A stretch of DNA of 64,000 nucleotides from an uncultured Eubacteriales bacterium. GTDB taxonomy: Bacteria > Bacillota > Clostridia > Oscillospirales > Acutalibacteraceae. Position numbers and translations under genes: made by a program. The notes beneath the pieces were generated by a model that had not been told where the DNA came from, made no database searches, and worked only from the letters and a program-made list of their open reading frames with translations. Below, piece by piece: positions 23,840 to 36,152 of this stretch (positions are counted from its first letter, which is position 1; the number at the start of each line of letters is the position of its first letter). The stretch spans positions 19,698-83,697 of the forward strand of contig CAJKBQ010000011.1 in NCBI GenBank assembly GCA_905198155.1. The letters run 5' to 3'.

Positions 23840-26029
23840 TTACCGCAGCAAGCGATTCTGCGGCAGATTTCCAAGGTCAAAACGAAGATCGATAAGGTTC
23901 GTGTATGAAAACCATCTTCGTTCGTTTTGGTCAAATTTTGCGTGCAACGCGAGCAGGTATGGACGTGTGTGTCCGCATATACTTCCTGCAATTCCAATAC
24001 GGGTTCCTGCTGGAAGTTCTTCAACGGGGTCTCCCTTGCTGTTAAATGCCCACGTGGAAGCAGTCAGCGTATACTCTGTACATGGCAGGCTTCCAGCAAG
24101 CAGTGACGCTTGTGCCGGAATCAAATCCGTTTTCTGTTCATTACACTTCCAATCCATAAAGTTTTCTTTTAAATCCCATATCCGTTCATATTCTGCATCA
24201 GTACCTTGGTAGTTTTCACCTATATATACGTATCCTTCTGCCGCTTTTCCTTCAGAATCCGTATATACAATGGGGAGACACTTTTCTCTTGGCGTTTCAG
24301 GTTCTTTATACGCAAAGAACCCGTTGTGAGGGATTACACCAATCGGATCTCCAAGCGGCAAGTCAAATCCATCCTCTTTGACAGAATAATGGTCGGCATA
24401 AACCAGCATATTACTTCCAGAACGATTTACAGCGGCAAATCGCTGACTGCTTCCCCATGTACCGCTCACCTTGATTACCCGGTACGAAACACCTCGATCC
24501 CTGCCGGAATATCCATCCTTGTCGATTTCAATCAATCCGTCACCGCTCCCGACTTTCACCGTTGCAAACTGGTCAAAAGCCCAATCCTCCGGCATCAGAT
24601 ACCCCAGATTTCCGCTATATCCAGTGCTCATATTGCCAACAAAGCTGCTAACGGAGTAGCCTTTGCTTGCAACACGCGCGCAGACATTTCTCGCACCATA
24701 GATACCGACGCGATACTTATGTGCTGTTCCCTTGATATACTCCGACACTGCTTTGAAATACGGAATTACATTATTTGTCACCTGATAATCCATCGCATCA
24801 AAGTCTACCGCAAAGTAGATGATCGTTTGATACGGGATCCGCAAGTTTTCCGCAGCCTCCACCGCTGCCTGTGCGTCCAGAGCACCCCGTTCTTCCGTAA
24901 AATACGACGCCGTACGTCCAGTCGTCTGATAAATCGGAAAGAATCGCAGACCCGCGTTGAAAATGATCGTGATTTCTTCTTCCGTCAGTGCCTTGCTGAC
25001 GCCTTGCCCCACATAGCCGGTCAAGTACCGCCCAATCACTTCATATCCGTTGTCTTTCAATGTCTGCGCTTTTGCCGGGGTCAGAATCGTTGCGCAATCC
25101 GCAGCTTTGGCTGTGCGTGAGGTGTTCCCGCAGCTTACCGTTGCCGCCATCCATGTGTTCAAATCACCGACGCCCGTTTCCGGAATTGCCATAAAGCGTT
25201 GGAATTCTCGAACACTTGATTCATCCCAGGCATTTGTGTACGAACCGTCGCCGTACCCATTGACGTACAAGGCAAAACTAAACAACTGTCTGAATCGATT
25301 AATATTATCCGAACCATACAGCTGACCTGTGTAGTCTTTTTCTGCGTTCTGGTAGGGCAGGGTGGGGCAGCAGCGTTTGGTCGCCGGGCCAAAGTTGCCG
25401 TTGGCCGTCCCTACCGGCAGCTTTTCTTCCGCCTGAATCGCATAAATCAGCGCAACCGCAGTGTTTCGGCCATAAATACCGTCGCACGGGCGAATTCCAA
25501 TGTACGATTCGTATCGACCGTTCATCATTTGCTGGAACGACCGAACATATTCTTTTCCGCCGTACCCGGACAACAATTTGAATGCATCCATCGACAGCAA
25601 AGCAGCCATCAGATTCACCGAAACGATACCGTTCGCCGTAACGCCCGCATCAGTTTGCAGTGCCTTAATCGCATTTTCAACTCGTTCATCGAACACACAC
25701 GAAAAACCGTGATCTTCGGCATAGTAGTGTCCGGGATTATACCCTTTGCACCACAACGCGCCTTGCAGAATGCCATATTTGTTGTTTGTTTCTCCGTCGT
25801 TCCGGCGAAGGGGGTTTTGCGCATACAGTCTGCGCGATGACGGGCCAAAACTGTCCGCCGTTGATTCAATTCCCAACTCAATTTGCAACGCACGCGTCAA
25901 TGCGTAAATTGTTGCCCATCCTGTTTTTCCTTTGATTGCCGTGTTCTCCAAATCCAGTTTTTTGAACCGGGAATCATTTCCGTACGTTTTGTTGAGCCAT
26001 CTCTGAGTTTGATAAACCATTTCATCCAT
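23840..26029 (-). CDS. Peptidoglycan-binding and DUF1906 glycoside-hydrolase-like protein
   Basis: A protein of 729 residues. Up to three peptidoglycan-binding-like helical repeats lie at about 1-300 (QTRWLNKTYG, AIKALQTDAGVTANGIVSVNLMAAL, VREFQRFMAIPETGVGDLNTW). A DUF1906 (Rv2525c-like) TIM-barrel domain follows at about 315-530 with GYEVIGRYLTG, FPIYQ, YFAVDFD and YRVGIYGARNVC. A C-terminal beta-rich region of about 200 residues is unassigned. The layout suggests a cell-wall lytic or binding enzyme, but no signal peptide is seen. ATG 26029 has CAGGAG 9 bases upstream; a TTG at 26035 is less likely. The gene is clearly AT-richer than its surroundings, suggesting transfer. Confidence 0.78.
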   Translation of the reverse strand: MDEMVYQTQRWLNKTYGNDSRFKKLDLENTAIKGKTGWATIYALTRALQIELGIESTADSFGPSSRRLYAQNPLRRNDGETNNKYGILQGALWCKGYNPGHYYAEDHGFSCVFDERVENAIKALQTDAGVTANGIVSVNLMAALLSMDAFKLLSGYGGKEYVRSFQQMMNGRYESYIGIRPCDGIYGRNTAVALIYAIQAEEKLPVGTANGNFGPATKRCCPTLPYQNAEKDYTGQLYGSDNINRFRQLFSFALYVNGYGDGSYTNAWDESSVREFQRFMAIPETGVGDLNTWMAATVSCGNTSRTAKAADCATILTPAKAQTLKDNGYEVIGRYLTGYVGQGVSKALTEEEITIIFNAGLRFFPIYQTTGRTASYFTEERGALDAQAAVEAAENLRIPYQTIIYFAVDFDAMDYQVTNNVIPYFKAVSEYIKGTAHKYRVGIYGARNVCARVASKGYSVSSFVGNMSTGYSGNLGYLMPEDWAFDQFATVKVGSGDGLIEIDKDGYSGRDRGVSYRVIKVSGTWGSSQRFAAVNRSGSNMLVYADHYSVKEDGFDLPLGDPIGVIPHNGFFAYKEPETPREKCLPIVYTDSEGKAAEGYVYIGENYQGTDAEYERIWDLKENFMDWKCNEQKTDLIPAQASLLAGSLPCTEYTLTASTWAFNSKGDPVEELPAGTRIGIAGSICGHTRPYLLALHAKFDQNERRWFSYTNLIDLRFDLGNLPQNRLLR

Positions 26030-26196
26030 TTGCAATCACTCCTGTTCAATTTGATGATTTTCGGATGGATTCGAGTCGATATGCGCTGTATCGACTTCGT
26101 TTCCGTTCCATCTGTATTATACAACATATTTCGTCTAAAATTGTTACGAATCTGAAAACATTTCCCAAATTCACAGTATTATTTTCCCATCAAATC

Positions 26197-26229
26197 AAAA
26201 AATCACCGAAGCGGCCGCAGCCGCCCCGG
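26197..26229 (-). terminator. Terminator after gyrA
   Basis: A 10-base stem with two G-U pairs (26206-26215 with 26220-26229) is followed leftward by T6. Confidence 0.75.
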
Positions 26230-26251
26230 CGATTCCCGAAAGCAAGCACCC

Positions 26252-26288
26252 GGTTTTCCACATTCTCCACCTGAAAATGTGGAAAACC
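26252..26288. repeat. Perfect inverted repeat of DnaA-box-like sequence behind gyrA
   Basis: GGTTTTCCACATT (26252-26264) is the exact reverse complement of AATGTGGAAAACC (26276-26288), so two TGTGGAAAA boxes face each other across 11 bases. It lies between the gyrA stop and its terminator and could also fold in the mRNA. Confidence 0.6.
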
Positions 26289-26300
26289 AAACCTCAAAAT

Positions 26301-28802
<2,502 letters not shown>

Positions 28803-28857
28803 GGTTGGTTTCCCTTCTGTGATGGATTCGTTCGCTGTCTATATCTGCAATTGGAAA

Positions 28858-29388
28858 TCATTTTCCGGGGAAGAGGCACGCGCGCACCCGGTCGGTCTGG
28901 GCTTCGTCCAGCACGCGTTTCGGCAGGATCCGCAGGTCGCCTTCGCCGATCACGAACAAAAACGCGTCCGCCGTTTCCGCGACGTCGTGCAGCAGCTTGT
29001 ACGGGTAGCGCCCGGTGATCTGCGGGGTGGTAATTTCCACGCGATCCGGGAAAAAGACCATCTGCTGGGCGGCCATCGACTGCCCCACGCGGTTGTAGGT
29101 CCGGTCGGCGCGGTGCACCGTCAAAAACGGCTGCACAATCGGGTCGTATAAGCTGAAAAACACCCCCGCCGCCAGGCACAGCCCCCAGATCAGCGCGTGA
29201 TCCAGCGTATGCGCCAGCAGCGCCGCGCCCACCGCGCCGCCGACCAGCAGGACGGCGCCTGCCGCGCGGAAGCCCTGCACCCGGCGGCACTCCGCCGTGC
29301 GCCGCATCTCCGCCAGGCACAGGCTGCGGTAATCGGCCGCCGTCATCAAAAATCCGACGGACACCAATGCGTCCGGCAAAACCGTCAT
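28858..29388 (-). CDS. YcxB-like membrane protein 1
   Basis: A protein of 176 residues with two adjacent hydrophobic segments at about 40-80 (VLLVGGAVGAALLAHTL and IWGLCLAAGVFFSLY). A C-terminal YcxB-type domain follows with YNRVGQSMAAQQMVFFPDRVEITTPQITGRYPYKLLHDVAE-like strands. The start at 29388 has AAAGGGGGG upstream, and the frame's upstream extension overlaps the next gene. It is the first of three genes with the same plan between gyrB and gyrA. The family's function is unknown. Confidence 0.65.
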   Translation of the reverse strand: MTVLPDALVSVGFLMTAADYRSLCLAEMRRTAECRRVQGFRAAGAVLLVGGAVGAALLAHTLDHALIWGLCLAAGVFFSLYDPIVQPFLTVHRADRTYNRVGQSMAAQQMVFFPDRVEITTPQITGRYPYKLLHDVAETADAFLFVIGEGDLRILPKRVLDEAQTDRVRACLFPGK

Positions 29389-29414
29389 GGCAGGCCCCCC
29401 TTTCTTTTGTTCCG

Positions 29415-29987
29415 TCAATCGCGCCCGGCCCGCCGGAACCGGCTGCCGAACACCTCCTGCATTTTTTCGGATATGCGCTGCGTCTCCTCCGGCGTCAGGT
29501 TTGCTTTCGGCAGCAGGATCGTCCCGCGCCCCAGGCTGCCGGCAAACACAAACCACGACGGGCTTTCCACGCAGTGCGCCGTTTCCGACCAATAACCGGA
29601 AATCCGCTCGTACGGCGTTTCAATTTCGTACCCGTCGCGCGTGATGCGGATGGTTTCGCGGCATTGCAGCGTACGGTTGGTGCGGTAGCGCAGGCTGGCC
29701 TCGCTCAGCACCTGCTGCGGCAGCACCAGCTGCTGATACACCACGCACGCCAGGCACAGCAGCAGCTCCACCAGCCCCACGATCGCGCTTTCCCAGTGAA
29801 ACTGCGCCAGCTCCGGGATTTTGACCGCCAGAAACAGCAGACCCAGCACGGCGAACAGCGCGGTGAAAAACCGGTCGTCGCGCAGCGCGCCGACGGATTT
29901 TTCCCGCACAAAGTACCCGCGCTCAAATTCCTCCTGCGTGAGCTGCTGCGTAACGCAGGCCAGTTCCATATCGTACTGCGACTGCAT
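29415..29987 (-). CDS. YcxB-like membrane protein 2
   Basis: A protein of 190 residues. Two membrane helices lie at about 42-58 and 68-88 (FFTALFAVLGLLFLAVKI and AIVGLVELLLCLACVVY). The cytoplasmic C-terminal domain includes YRTNRTLQCRETIRITRDGYEIETPYERISGYWSE, typical of YcxB. The N-terminal region carries an FxRGYFVREKS-like strand. It follows the third paralogue by 20 bases and precedes the first by 26, so the three form an operon. Confidence 0.65.
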   Translation of the reverse strand: MQSQYDMELACVTQQLTQEEFERGYFVREKSVGALRDDRFFTALFAVLGLLFLAVKIPELAQFHWESAIVGLVELLLCLACVVYQQLVLPQQVLSEASLRYRTNRTLQCRETIRITRDGYEIETPYERISGYWSETAHCVESPSWFVFAGSLGRGTILLPKANLTPEETQRISEKMQEVFGSRFRRAGRD

Positions 29988-30006
29988 CGCGCCGCCTCCT
30001 CGCCGT

Positions 30007-30522
30007 TCAAACTTTGACTACGGTTGTGCTGGCCGCCAGCATCGCGCGGACGGCGTCCGGATCGTCGAACGCGTCTTTGCGCAGCACGGCGGAATGATGA
30101 TTTTCTTCTTCCAGCAAAAACAGATGCTTCGTTTCGCGGAAGCACGTCGTTTCGTCCAGCGAGATCAGCCATTCGCCGCTGCCCTGCCGCAGCGCCACCC
30201 AGTCCGGCTCCACCGACGCCACAAAACATTCGGCGCGCACCAAGTCTTTGGCCATGGACTGCACGCTCAGGCGCGGCAGCACCCATACGCCGACCATCAG
30301 CAGGACGCAGATCACCATCAGCCCCAGCCGAATGTAGTCGAACCCGTTCCGGTACCAATCGACCGTACACACCGTCAGCATTCCAATCACCAGTACGGTT
30401 TCCACAAACTGAAAAACATTGGAAAATACCGACTTTTTCATCGCCAAGATGGCTTCGATGTAGTCCTCCGCCGTGACGTGATACGGGTTGGACCGGATTA
30501 CTTCATCCCATTCGTCATCCAT
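30007..30522 (-). CDS. YcxB-like membrane protein 3
   Basis: A protein of 171 residues. An N-terminal strand VTAEDYIEAILAMKKS is followed by two membrane helices at about 40-56 and 65-85 (FVETVLVIGMLTVCTVDW and LGLMVICVLLMVGVWVL). The C-terminal domain is shorter and more diverged (EPDWVALRQGSGEWLISLDE). The organisation matches the two downstream neighbours, which is why I group it with them, although the family assignment is weaker. It lies 37 bases after gyrB. Confidence 0.55.
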   Translation of the reverse strand: MDDEWDEVIRSNPYHVTAEDYIEAILAMKKSVFSNVFQFVETVLVIGMLTVCTVDWYRNGFDYIRLGLMVICVLLMVGVWVLPRLSVQSMAKDLVRAECFVASVEPDWVALRQGSGEWLISLDETTCFRETKHLFLLEEENHHSAVLRKDAFDDPDAVRAMLAASTTVVKV

Positions 30523-30559
30523 TTTTGTTCACCTCTTTACACCGCGCAGCGCGCGGGGC

Positions 30560-32632
<2,073 letters not shown>

Positions 32633-33022
32633 TTATTTTTTCTTTTTTTCTTGCGCGTATAGGGTAAGCGGGTACAAAAAATATGTGCAAATGACCAGCA
32701 GGAGCGTGAATACGAATACCGGGACCGTATTTTCCGCCAAATTCAGGATAAATTCCGCACCCAATGCGCTCAGCGCAATCAGCACCAGCACCAGCACCGC
32801 GAACCGCCCGCCGGCGCGGCAGCGCAGCGGCGTTCCGCAATGCGCGCAGCGCGTGGAAAATACCGGAAGCCGCGCAATCACCGCGCGGTACGGCAGCTGC
32901 GTCCCGCAGTGCGGGCAGGCAGGCAGGCGGAAAAATCCGCGCGCGCGCCGCTCGGGCAGCTGCATCACCCAGTCGTACAGCGGGCGCGATTCCTGCGGCT
33001 TTTTGCCGCGCGCCCGGCTCAC
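32633..33022 (-). CDS. Small zinc-ribbon membrane protein
   Basis: A protein of 129 residues. A zinc ribbon is formed by CPHCGTQLPYR and CAHCGTPLRC (about residues 36-67). Two hydrophobic helices follow (AVLVLVLIALSALGAEFIL and VPVFVFTLLLVICTYFLY) and a Lys-rich end. The ATG overlaps the end of the neighbouring membrane protein by four bases, so both are cotranscribed. The shared plan (CxxC pairs followed by two membrane helices) suggests they act together. The function is unknown. Confidence 0.65.
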   Translation of the reverse strand: MSRARGKKPQESRPLYDWVMQLPERRARGFFRLPACPHCGTQLPYRAVIARLPVFSTRCAHCGTPLRCRAGGRFAVLVLVLIALSALGAEFILNLAENTVPVFVFTLLLVICTYFLYPLTLYAQEKKKK

Positions 33023-33573
33023 GGCTTGAACCGCGCCCCGGCAGGCTCGGCAGGCTTTTCAGATTCCGCGTTGTATATTTTGACTTCGGAATCACTTTCT
33101 GTATTTTCCGTTGCATCGGACGGCGCGCCGATCTGCGGCAGCTCTTCCGTTTCGTCGTAGGTGCTGACTTCGGAATGCTCCGGCGCGCGTTTGCGTTTGC
33201 GGCGGCCGATCAGCGGCCGGTATTCCGGCACCAGATCCGGCGGGAATCCGCCGATGCGTCCGTGCGCAAAGCATTTGCGCGGTGCGATCAGCAGCGGGAG
33301 CACGAAGTACACGCCCAGCGCTGCCAGCGCGCATTTAATCAGGTACATCGACCCGGGGAGCGACTTGTCGGCCAGGTAGTGATACAAAAACCCGCCGGCA
33401 AACGCGCCCACCGCGCCGATCACCAGCGCATACGCCAGTGGCGAATACTTCACCAGGAAGATGCCGCCGCAGTGCGAGCAGTAGCCGAAATCGCTGCGCT
33501 TGCAGTCGTACAGAAAGAAATAGTTGATGATTCTGCCGCAATACGGGCAGCGGGAGATGCGCCCTCGTTTCAT
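33019..33573 (-). CDS. Zinc-ribbon membrane protein with acidic tail
   Basis: A protein of 184 residues. The N-terminal zinc ribbon has CPYCGRIINYFFLYDC and CSHCGGIF, then two membrane helices at about 46-65 and 80-97. The cytoplasmic C-terminal tail is long and charged (GRRKRKRAPEHSEVSTYDETEELPQ). The start at 33573 is preceded by GAAGG. Without that choice the frame would run back through remB to 33720. It lies between remB and gyrB, an interval that is usually empty in Bacillus. Confidence 0.62.
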   Translation of the reverse strand: MKRGRISRCPYCGRIINYFFLYDCKRSDFGYCSHCGGIFLVKYSPLAYALVIGAVGAFAGGFLYHYLADKSLPGSMYLIKCALAALGVYFVLPLLIAPRKCFAHGRIGGFPPDLVPEYRPLIGRRKRKRAPEHSEVSTYDETEELPQIGAPSDATENTESDSEVKIYNAESEKPAEPAGARFKP

Positions 33574-33595
33574 ATCCAGGCCTTCTTTCGTTGGG

Positions 33596-33856
33596 TTATT
33601 CCGGTCGGAATTTTGCGCTGCGCCGGAGCAGCGTCGCCGGGGAGATCTGCGAGACGTAAATGGTTCGTTTGCCGTTTTTCTCCGCCACGATAAACGATTT
33701 CGGCATTTCGGCGGACACATTCACCACTTCGCCGCGCGCGGTGGCCTGCGCCAGGTAGTCGCGCGTCGTGCGGGAAATTGTCGATTTTTCCAGGTCGAAG
33801 ATGCCAAGCAGCGTGTCGGCGCGCACCACCGTCGATTGCCCCAGATGCAGGTACAT
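33596..33856 (-). CDS. remB: RemB-like regulator (DUF370)
   Basis: A protein of 86 residues matching the RemB/YaaB family: MYLHLGQSTVVRADTLLGIFDLEKST at the start and a segment KSFIVAEKNGKRTIYVSQISPATLLRR near the end. In Bacillus, YaaB sits in the same place between recF and gyrB. The paralogue RemA is a DNA-binding activator of biofilm matrix genes, while the role of RemB is less clear. Here a YihY gene has been inserted between recF and remB. Confidence 0.9.
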   Translation of the reverse strand: MYLHLGQSTVVRADTLLGIFDLEKSTISRTTRDYLAQATARGEVVNVSAEMPKSFIVAEKNGKRTIYVSQISPATLLRRSAKFRPE

Positions 33857-33889
33857 AAAGCGCCCTCTTTTCTTTATTTTCCGGCCGCA

Positions 33890-34801
33890 TCAGGCGCGCC
33901 GGAGTCTGCGCTCGGCTGTGCGCGCGGCATTGAACGCCGCGCCGCCGAGAATCACGCAGCCGCAGGTGTAAATCCACATCAGCAGCACCACCACCGATGC
34001 CAGCGACCCGTACACCAGCGAATATTTCGTCGATACGCGGATCAGCTGGGAATACACCTCGCCGACGCCCATCACTATCAATGCGCTGAGCAGCGCACCC
34101 AGCCACACCGTGACCGTTCCGCGCGGCTGCAGCCGCGGTGCGGTCAGCGCATACAGGCCGAACAGGATCAAAAACATGAACGCGGCAATCAGCGGATAGC
34201 GCAGCCACAAAATCTGCTGCAATTTGGCGGCAACGGGCAGATATTTACCCAGCAGCCCCACCAGCGCCGCGCCGAACACCGACACCACGATGCAGATATA
34301 CACCGCAAACAGAAACAAAAACGCATACAAAAAGCTGAACAGCCACCCGGCCGCCGTTTTGTACCGCCTTTGGCCGTACAGATTGCCGACCGCGTTCAAA
34401 ATCGTGCGGAACGCTGCCGACGCCGATGTTACCATCATCGTTACGCCCGCCACCAGCATCGCGTTGGAGTCGGCGGTGCGGACGTAGTTGAGATATTCTG
34501 CCAGAAAGTCCGCGACCGAATCCGGGAAAATCCGCCCCACCTCTGCGATCAGATTGGGGTAATCCATGTGAAAAAATTGCAGCAATCCGTTGAGGCAGAT
34601 CAGGAACGGGAAAATCGACAGAATCAGAAAGTACGACAGCGCCGCCGCCGACCGCGGCAGCTGACACCCCAGGTACCCGCGCACCGTCCGCACGGCAACG
34701 CGCAGAACCCGCCGGGCGCGCGGCGACAGCCGATCCGGCTGCTGCGCCGCGTCCGCGCGAATCAGATGCCGGAACCGTTTCCACTTTTCCTTTTTTTCCA
34801 T
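33890..34801 (-). CDS. YihY/BrkB-family membrane protein
   Basis: A protein of 303 residues with six hydrophobic segments, including AAALSYFLILSIFPFLICLNGLL, VAGVTMMVTSASAAFRTILNAVG, LFSFLYAFLFLFAVYIC and VVVLLMWIYTCGCVILGGAAFN. These positions and the SAAALSYFLILSIFP motif are typical of YihY (UPF0761). Family members were once thought to be RNase BN but are inner-membrane proteins of unknown function. The start at 34801 has AAAGGAG upstream. It lies 28 bases downstream of recF. Confidence 0.88.
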   Translation of the reverse strand: MEKKEKWKRFRHLIRADAAQQPDRLSPRARRVLRVAVRTVRGYLGCQLPRSAAALSYFLILSIFPFLICLNGLLQFFHMDYPNLIAEVGRIFPDSVADFLAEYLNYVRTADSNAMLVAGVTMMVTSASAAFRTILNAVGNLYGQRRYKTAAGWLFSFLYAFLFLFAVYICIVVSVFGAALVGLLGKYLPVAAKLQQILWLRYPLIAAFMFLILFGLYALTAPRLQPRGTVTVWLGALLSALIVMGVGEVYSQLIRVSTKYSLVYGSLASVVVLLMWIYTCGCVILGGAAFNAARTAERRLRRA

Positions 34802-34828
34802 GCGCGAATGCTCCTTTCCGCCCGGCGG

Positions 34829-35929
34829 TCAGCCGGGCTGCATCACCGTCAGGTCGCCGCCCGCCATCCGGAACGCCTGCCCGCCGCGCATCCGCAGCAC
34901 CGGGGAGATTTCGCAGCAGGTGATGAACACCTGGCGGCCGCCCATTTGATTGAGCAGGTAGTCCTGGCGCGCGCCGTCCAGCTCGCTGAGCACGTCGTCC
35001 AGCAAAATCACCGGCGCTTCGCCGATGGCTTTGCCCAGCACCGCCGCTTCGCCCAGCTTCAGCGCCAGCACCGCCGACCGCTGCTGCCCCTGGGAACCGT
35101 AGGTGCGGGCGGGCAGCCCGTTGATGGCGATGGCGATGTCGTCGCGGTGCGGGCCGACGGTGGTGAACCCCGCGCCCAGATCGTCTTTGCGGGCGCGGTC
35201 CAGCGCCGCGCGGTATGCGTCGGCCGAATAATCGTCCGCCGTCCAGCCGGCCGCGTCATACGTCATCGTCAGCTGCTCGCGCTCCGACGAAATGCCGTAG
35301 TACGTCTGCTGCGCGGCGGGCTGCAACCGCTGCAAATATGCGCGCCGCGCCGTCGTCACGTCCGACGCCAGCCGCGCCAGCGTGTCGTCCCACTCCGGCA
35401 GGGTATCCTGCATCGACGGGTGATGGTAATACGCTTTGAGCAGCGCGTTCCGCTGTTCCAGCGCGCGCTGATACTGGGTGAGCCGCGCAGCGTACGACGG
35501 ATTGGCCTGGCAGATTGCCGCGTCCAGAAACCGCCGCCGCTCCGCCGGGCCGCCGCGCACCAGCGCCAGATGCACCGGCGCGAACACCACTGCGCAGAAC
35601 GCGCCGACCATCGCCGCGGCGTTTTTCTTGGCGACGCCGTTCAGCGTACAGTGCCGCCGCCCGTCGTACAGCGCAATTTCCGCCGTTTGGCTGCGGCCGC
35701 CCGCGGTAAACGTCATCCGGCTGGCGGCGCGCATCCGGTTCAGCTCGATCAGTTCGCCGTCGCGCGCGCCGCGGAAGCTGCGGCCGCCGGTGTAAATCCA
35801 CAGCAGTTCCAGCAGATTCGTTTTGCCCTGCGCATTGTCGCCGCAGATCACGTTGACGCCTGCCGCCGGGGCAATCGCGCCACCCGTCAGGTTCCGGCAG
35901 TGCTGCCACGTCAGCTCCGTGACGATCAC
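34829..35929 (-). CDS. recF: DNA replication and repair protein RecF
   Basis: A protein of 366 residues, the normal length. Walker A is GDNAQGKTN (residues 30-38), followed by GGRSFRGARDGELI. The ABC signature and Walker B region lie near the end (GSQGQQRSAVLALKLGEA and VILLDDVLSELD). RecF binds single-strand/double-strand DNA junctions and helps load RecA. Its first bases overlap the end of the yaaA gene by four bases, the standard dnaN-yaaA-recF arrangement. Confidence 0.97.
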   Translation of the reverse strand: MIVTELTWQHCRNLTGGAIAPAAGVNVICGDNAQGKTNLLELLWIYTGGRSFRGARDGELIELNRMRAASRMTFTAGGRSQTAEIALYDGRRHCTLNGVAKKNAAAMVGAFCAVVFAPVHLALVRGGPAERRRFLDAAICQANPSYAARLTQYQRALEQRNALLKAYYHHPSMQDTLPEWDDTLARLASDVTTARRAYLQRLQPAAQQTYYGISSEREQLTMTYDAAGWTADDYSADAYRAALDRARKDDLGAGFTTVGPHRDDIAIAINGLPARTYGSQGQQRSAVLALKLGEAAVLGKAIGEAPVILLDDVLSELDGARQDYLLNQMGGRQVFITCCEISPVLRMRGGQAFRMAGGDLTVMQPG

Positions 35930-36135
35930 GCACCCACCTCAATCGTGCGGCTGCCGACCTGGAACCGGTCGCCCGGCCGCAGCTTTTTGCCGCGCATCGT
36001 GCAGACTTCGCCGTTGACGCGCACTTCGCCCGCCTGAATCCGGACTTTGGCTTCGCCGCCCGTCGGGCAGATGCCGCCGAGTTTCAGCGCCGCGTCCAGC
36101 CGGATGAATTCCGATGTGATTGTAATTTTTTCCAT
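35926..36135 (-). CDS. yaaA: S4-domain RNA-binding protein YaaA
   Basis: A protein of 69 residues that is almost entirely an S4 domain: FIRLDAALKLGGICPTGGEAKVRIQAGEVRVNGEVCTMRGKKL. It lies between dnaN and recF exactly as in Bacillus and many Clostridia. The family is inferred to bind RNA, perhaps ribosomal, but its role is not established. It overlaps recF by four bases and follows dnaN by 17. Confidence 0.95.
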   Translation of the reverse strand: MEKITITSEFIRLDAALKLGGICPTGGEAKVRIQAGEVRVNGEVCTMRGKKLRPGDRFQVGSRTIEVGA

Positions 36136-36152
36136 AGCAATCGCCCGTCTTT

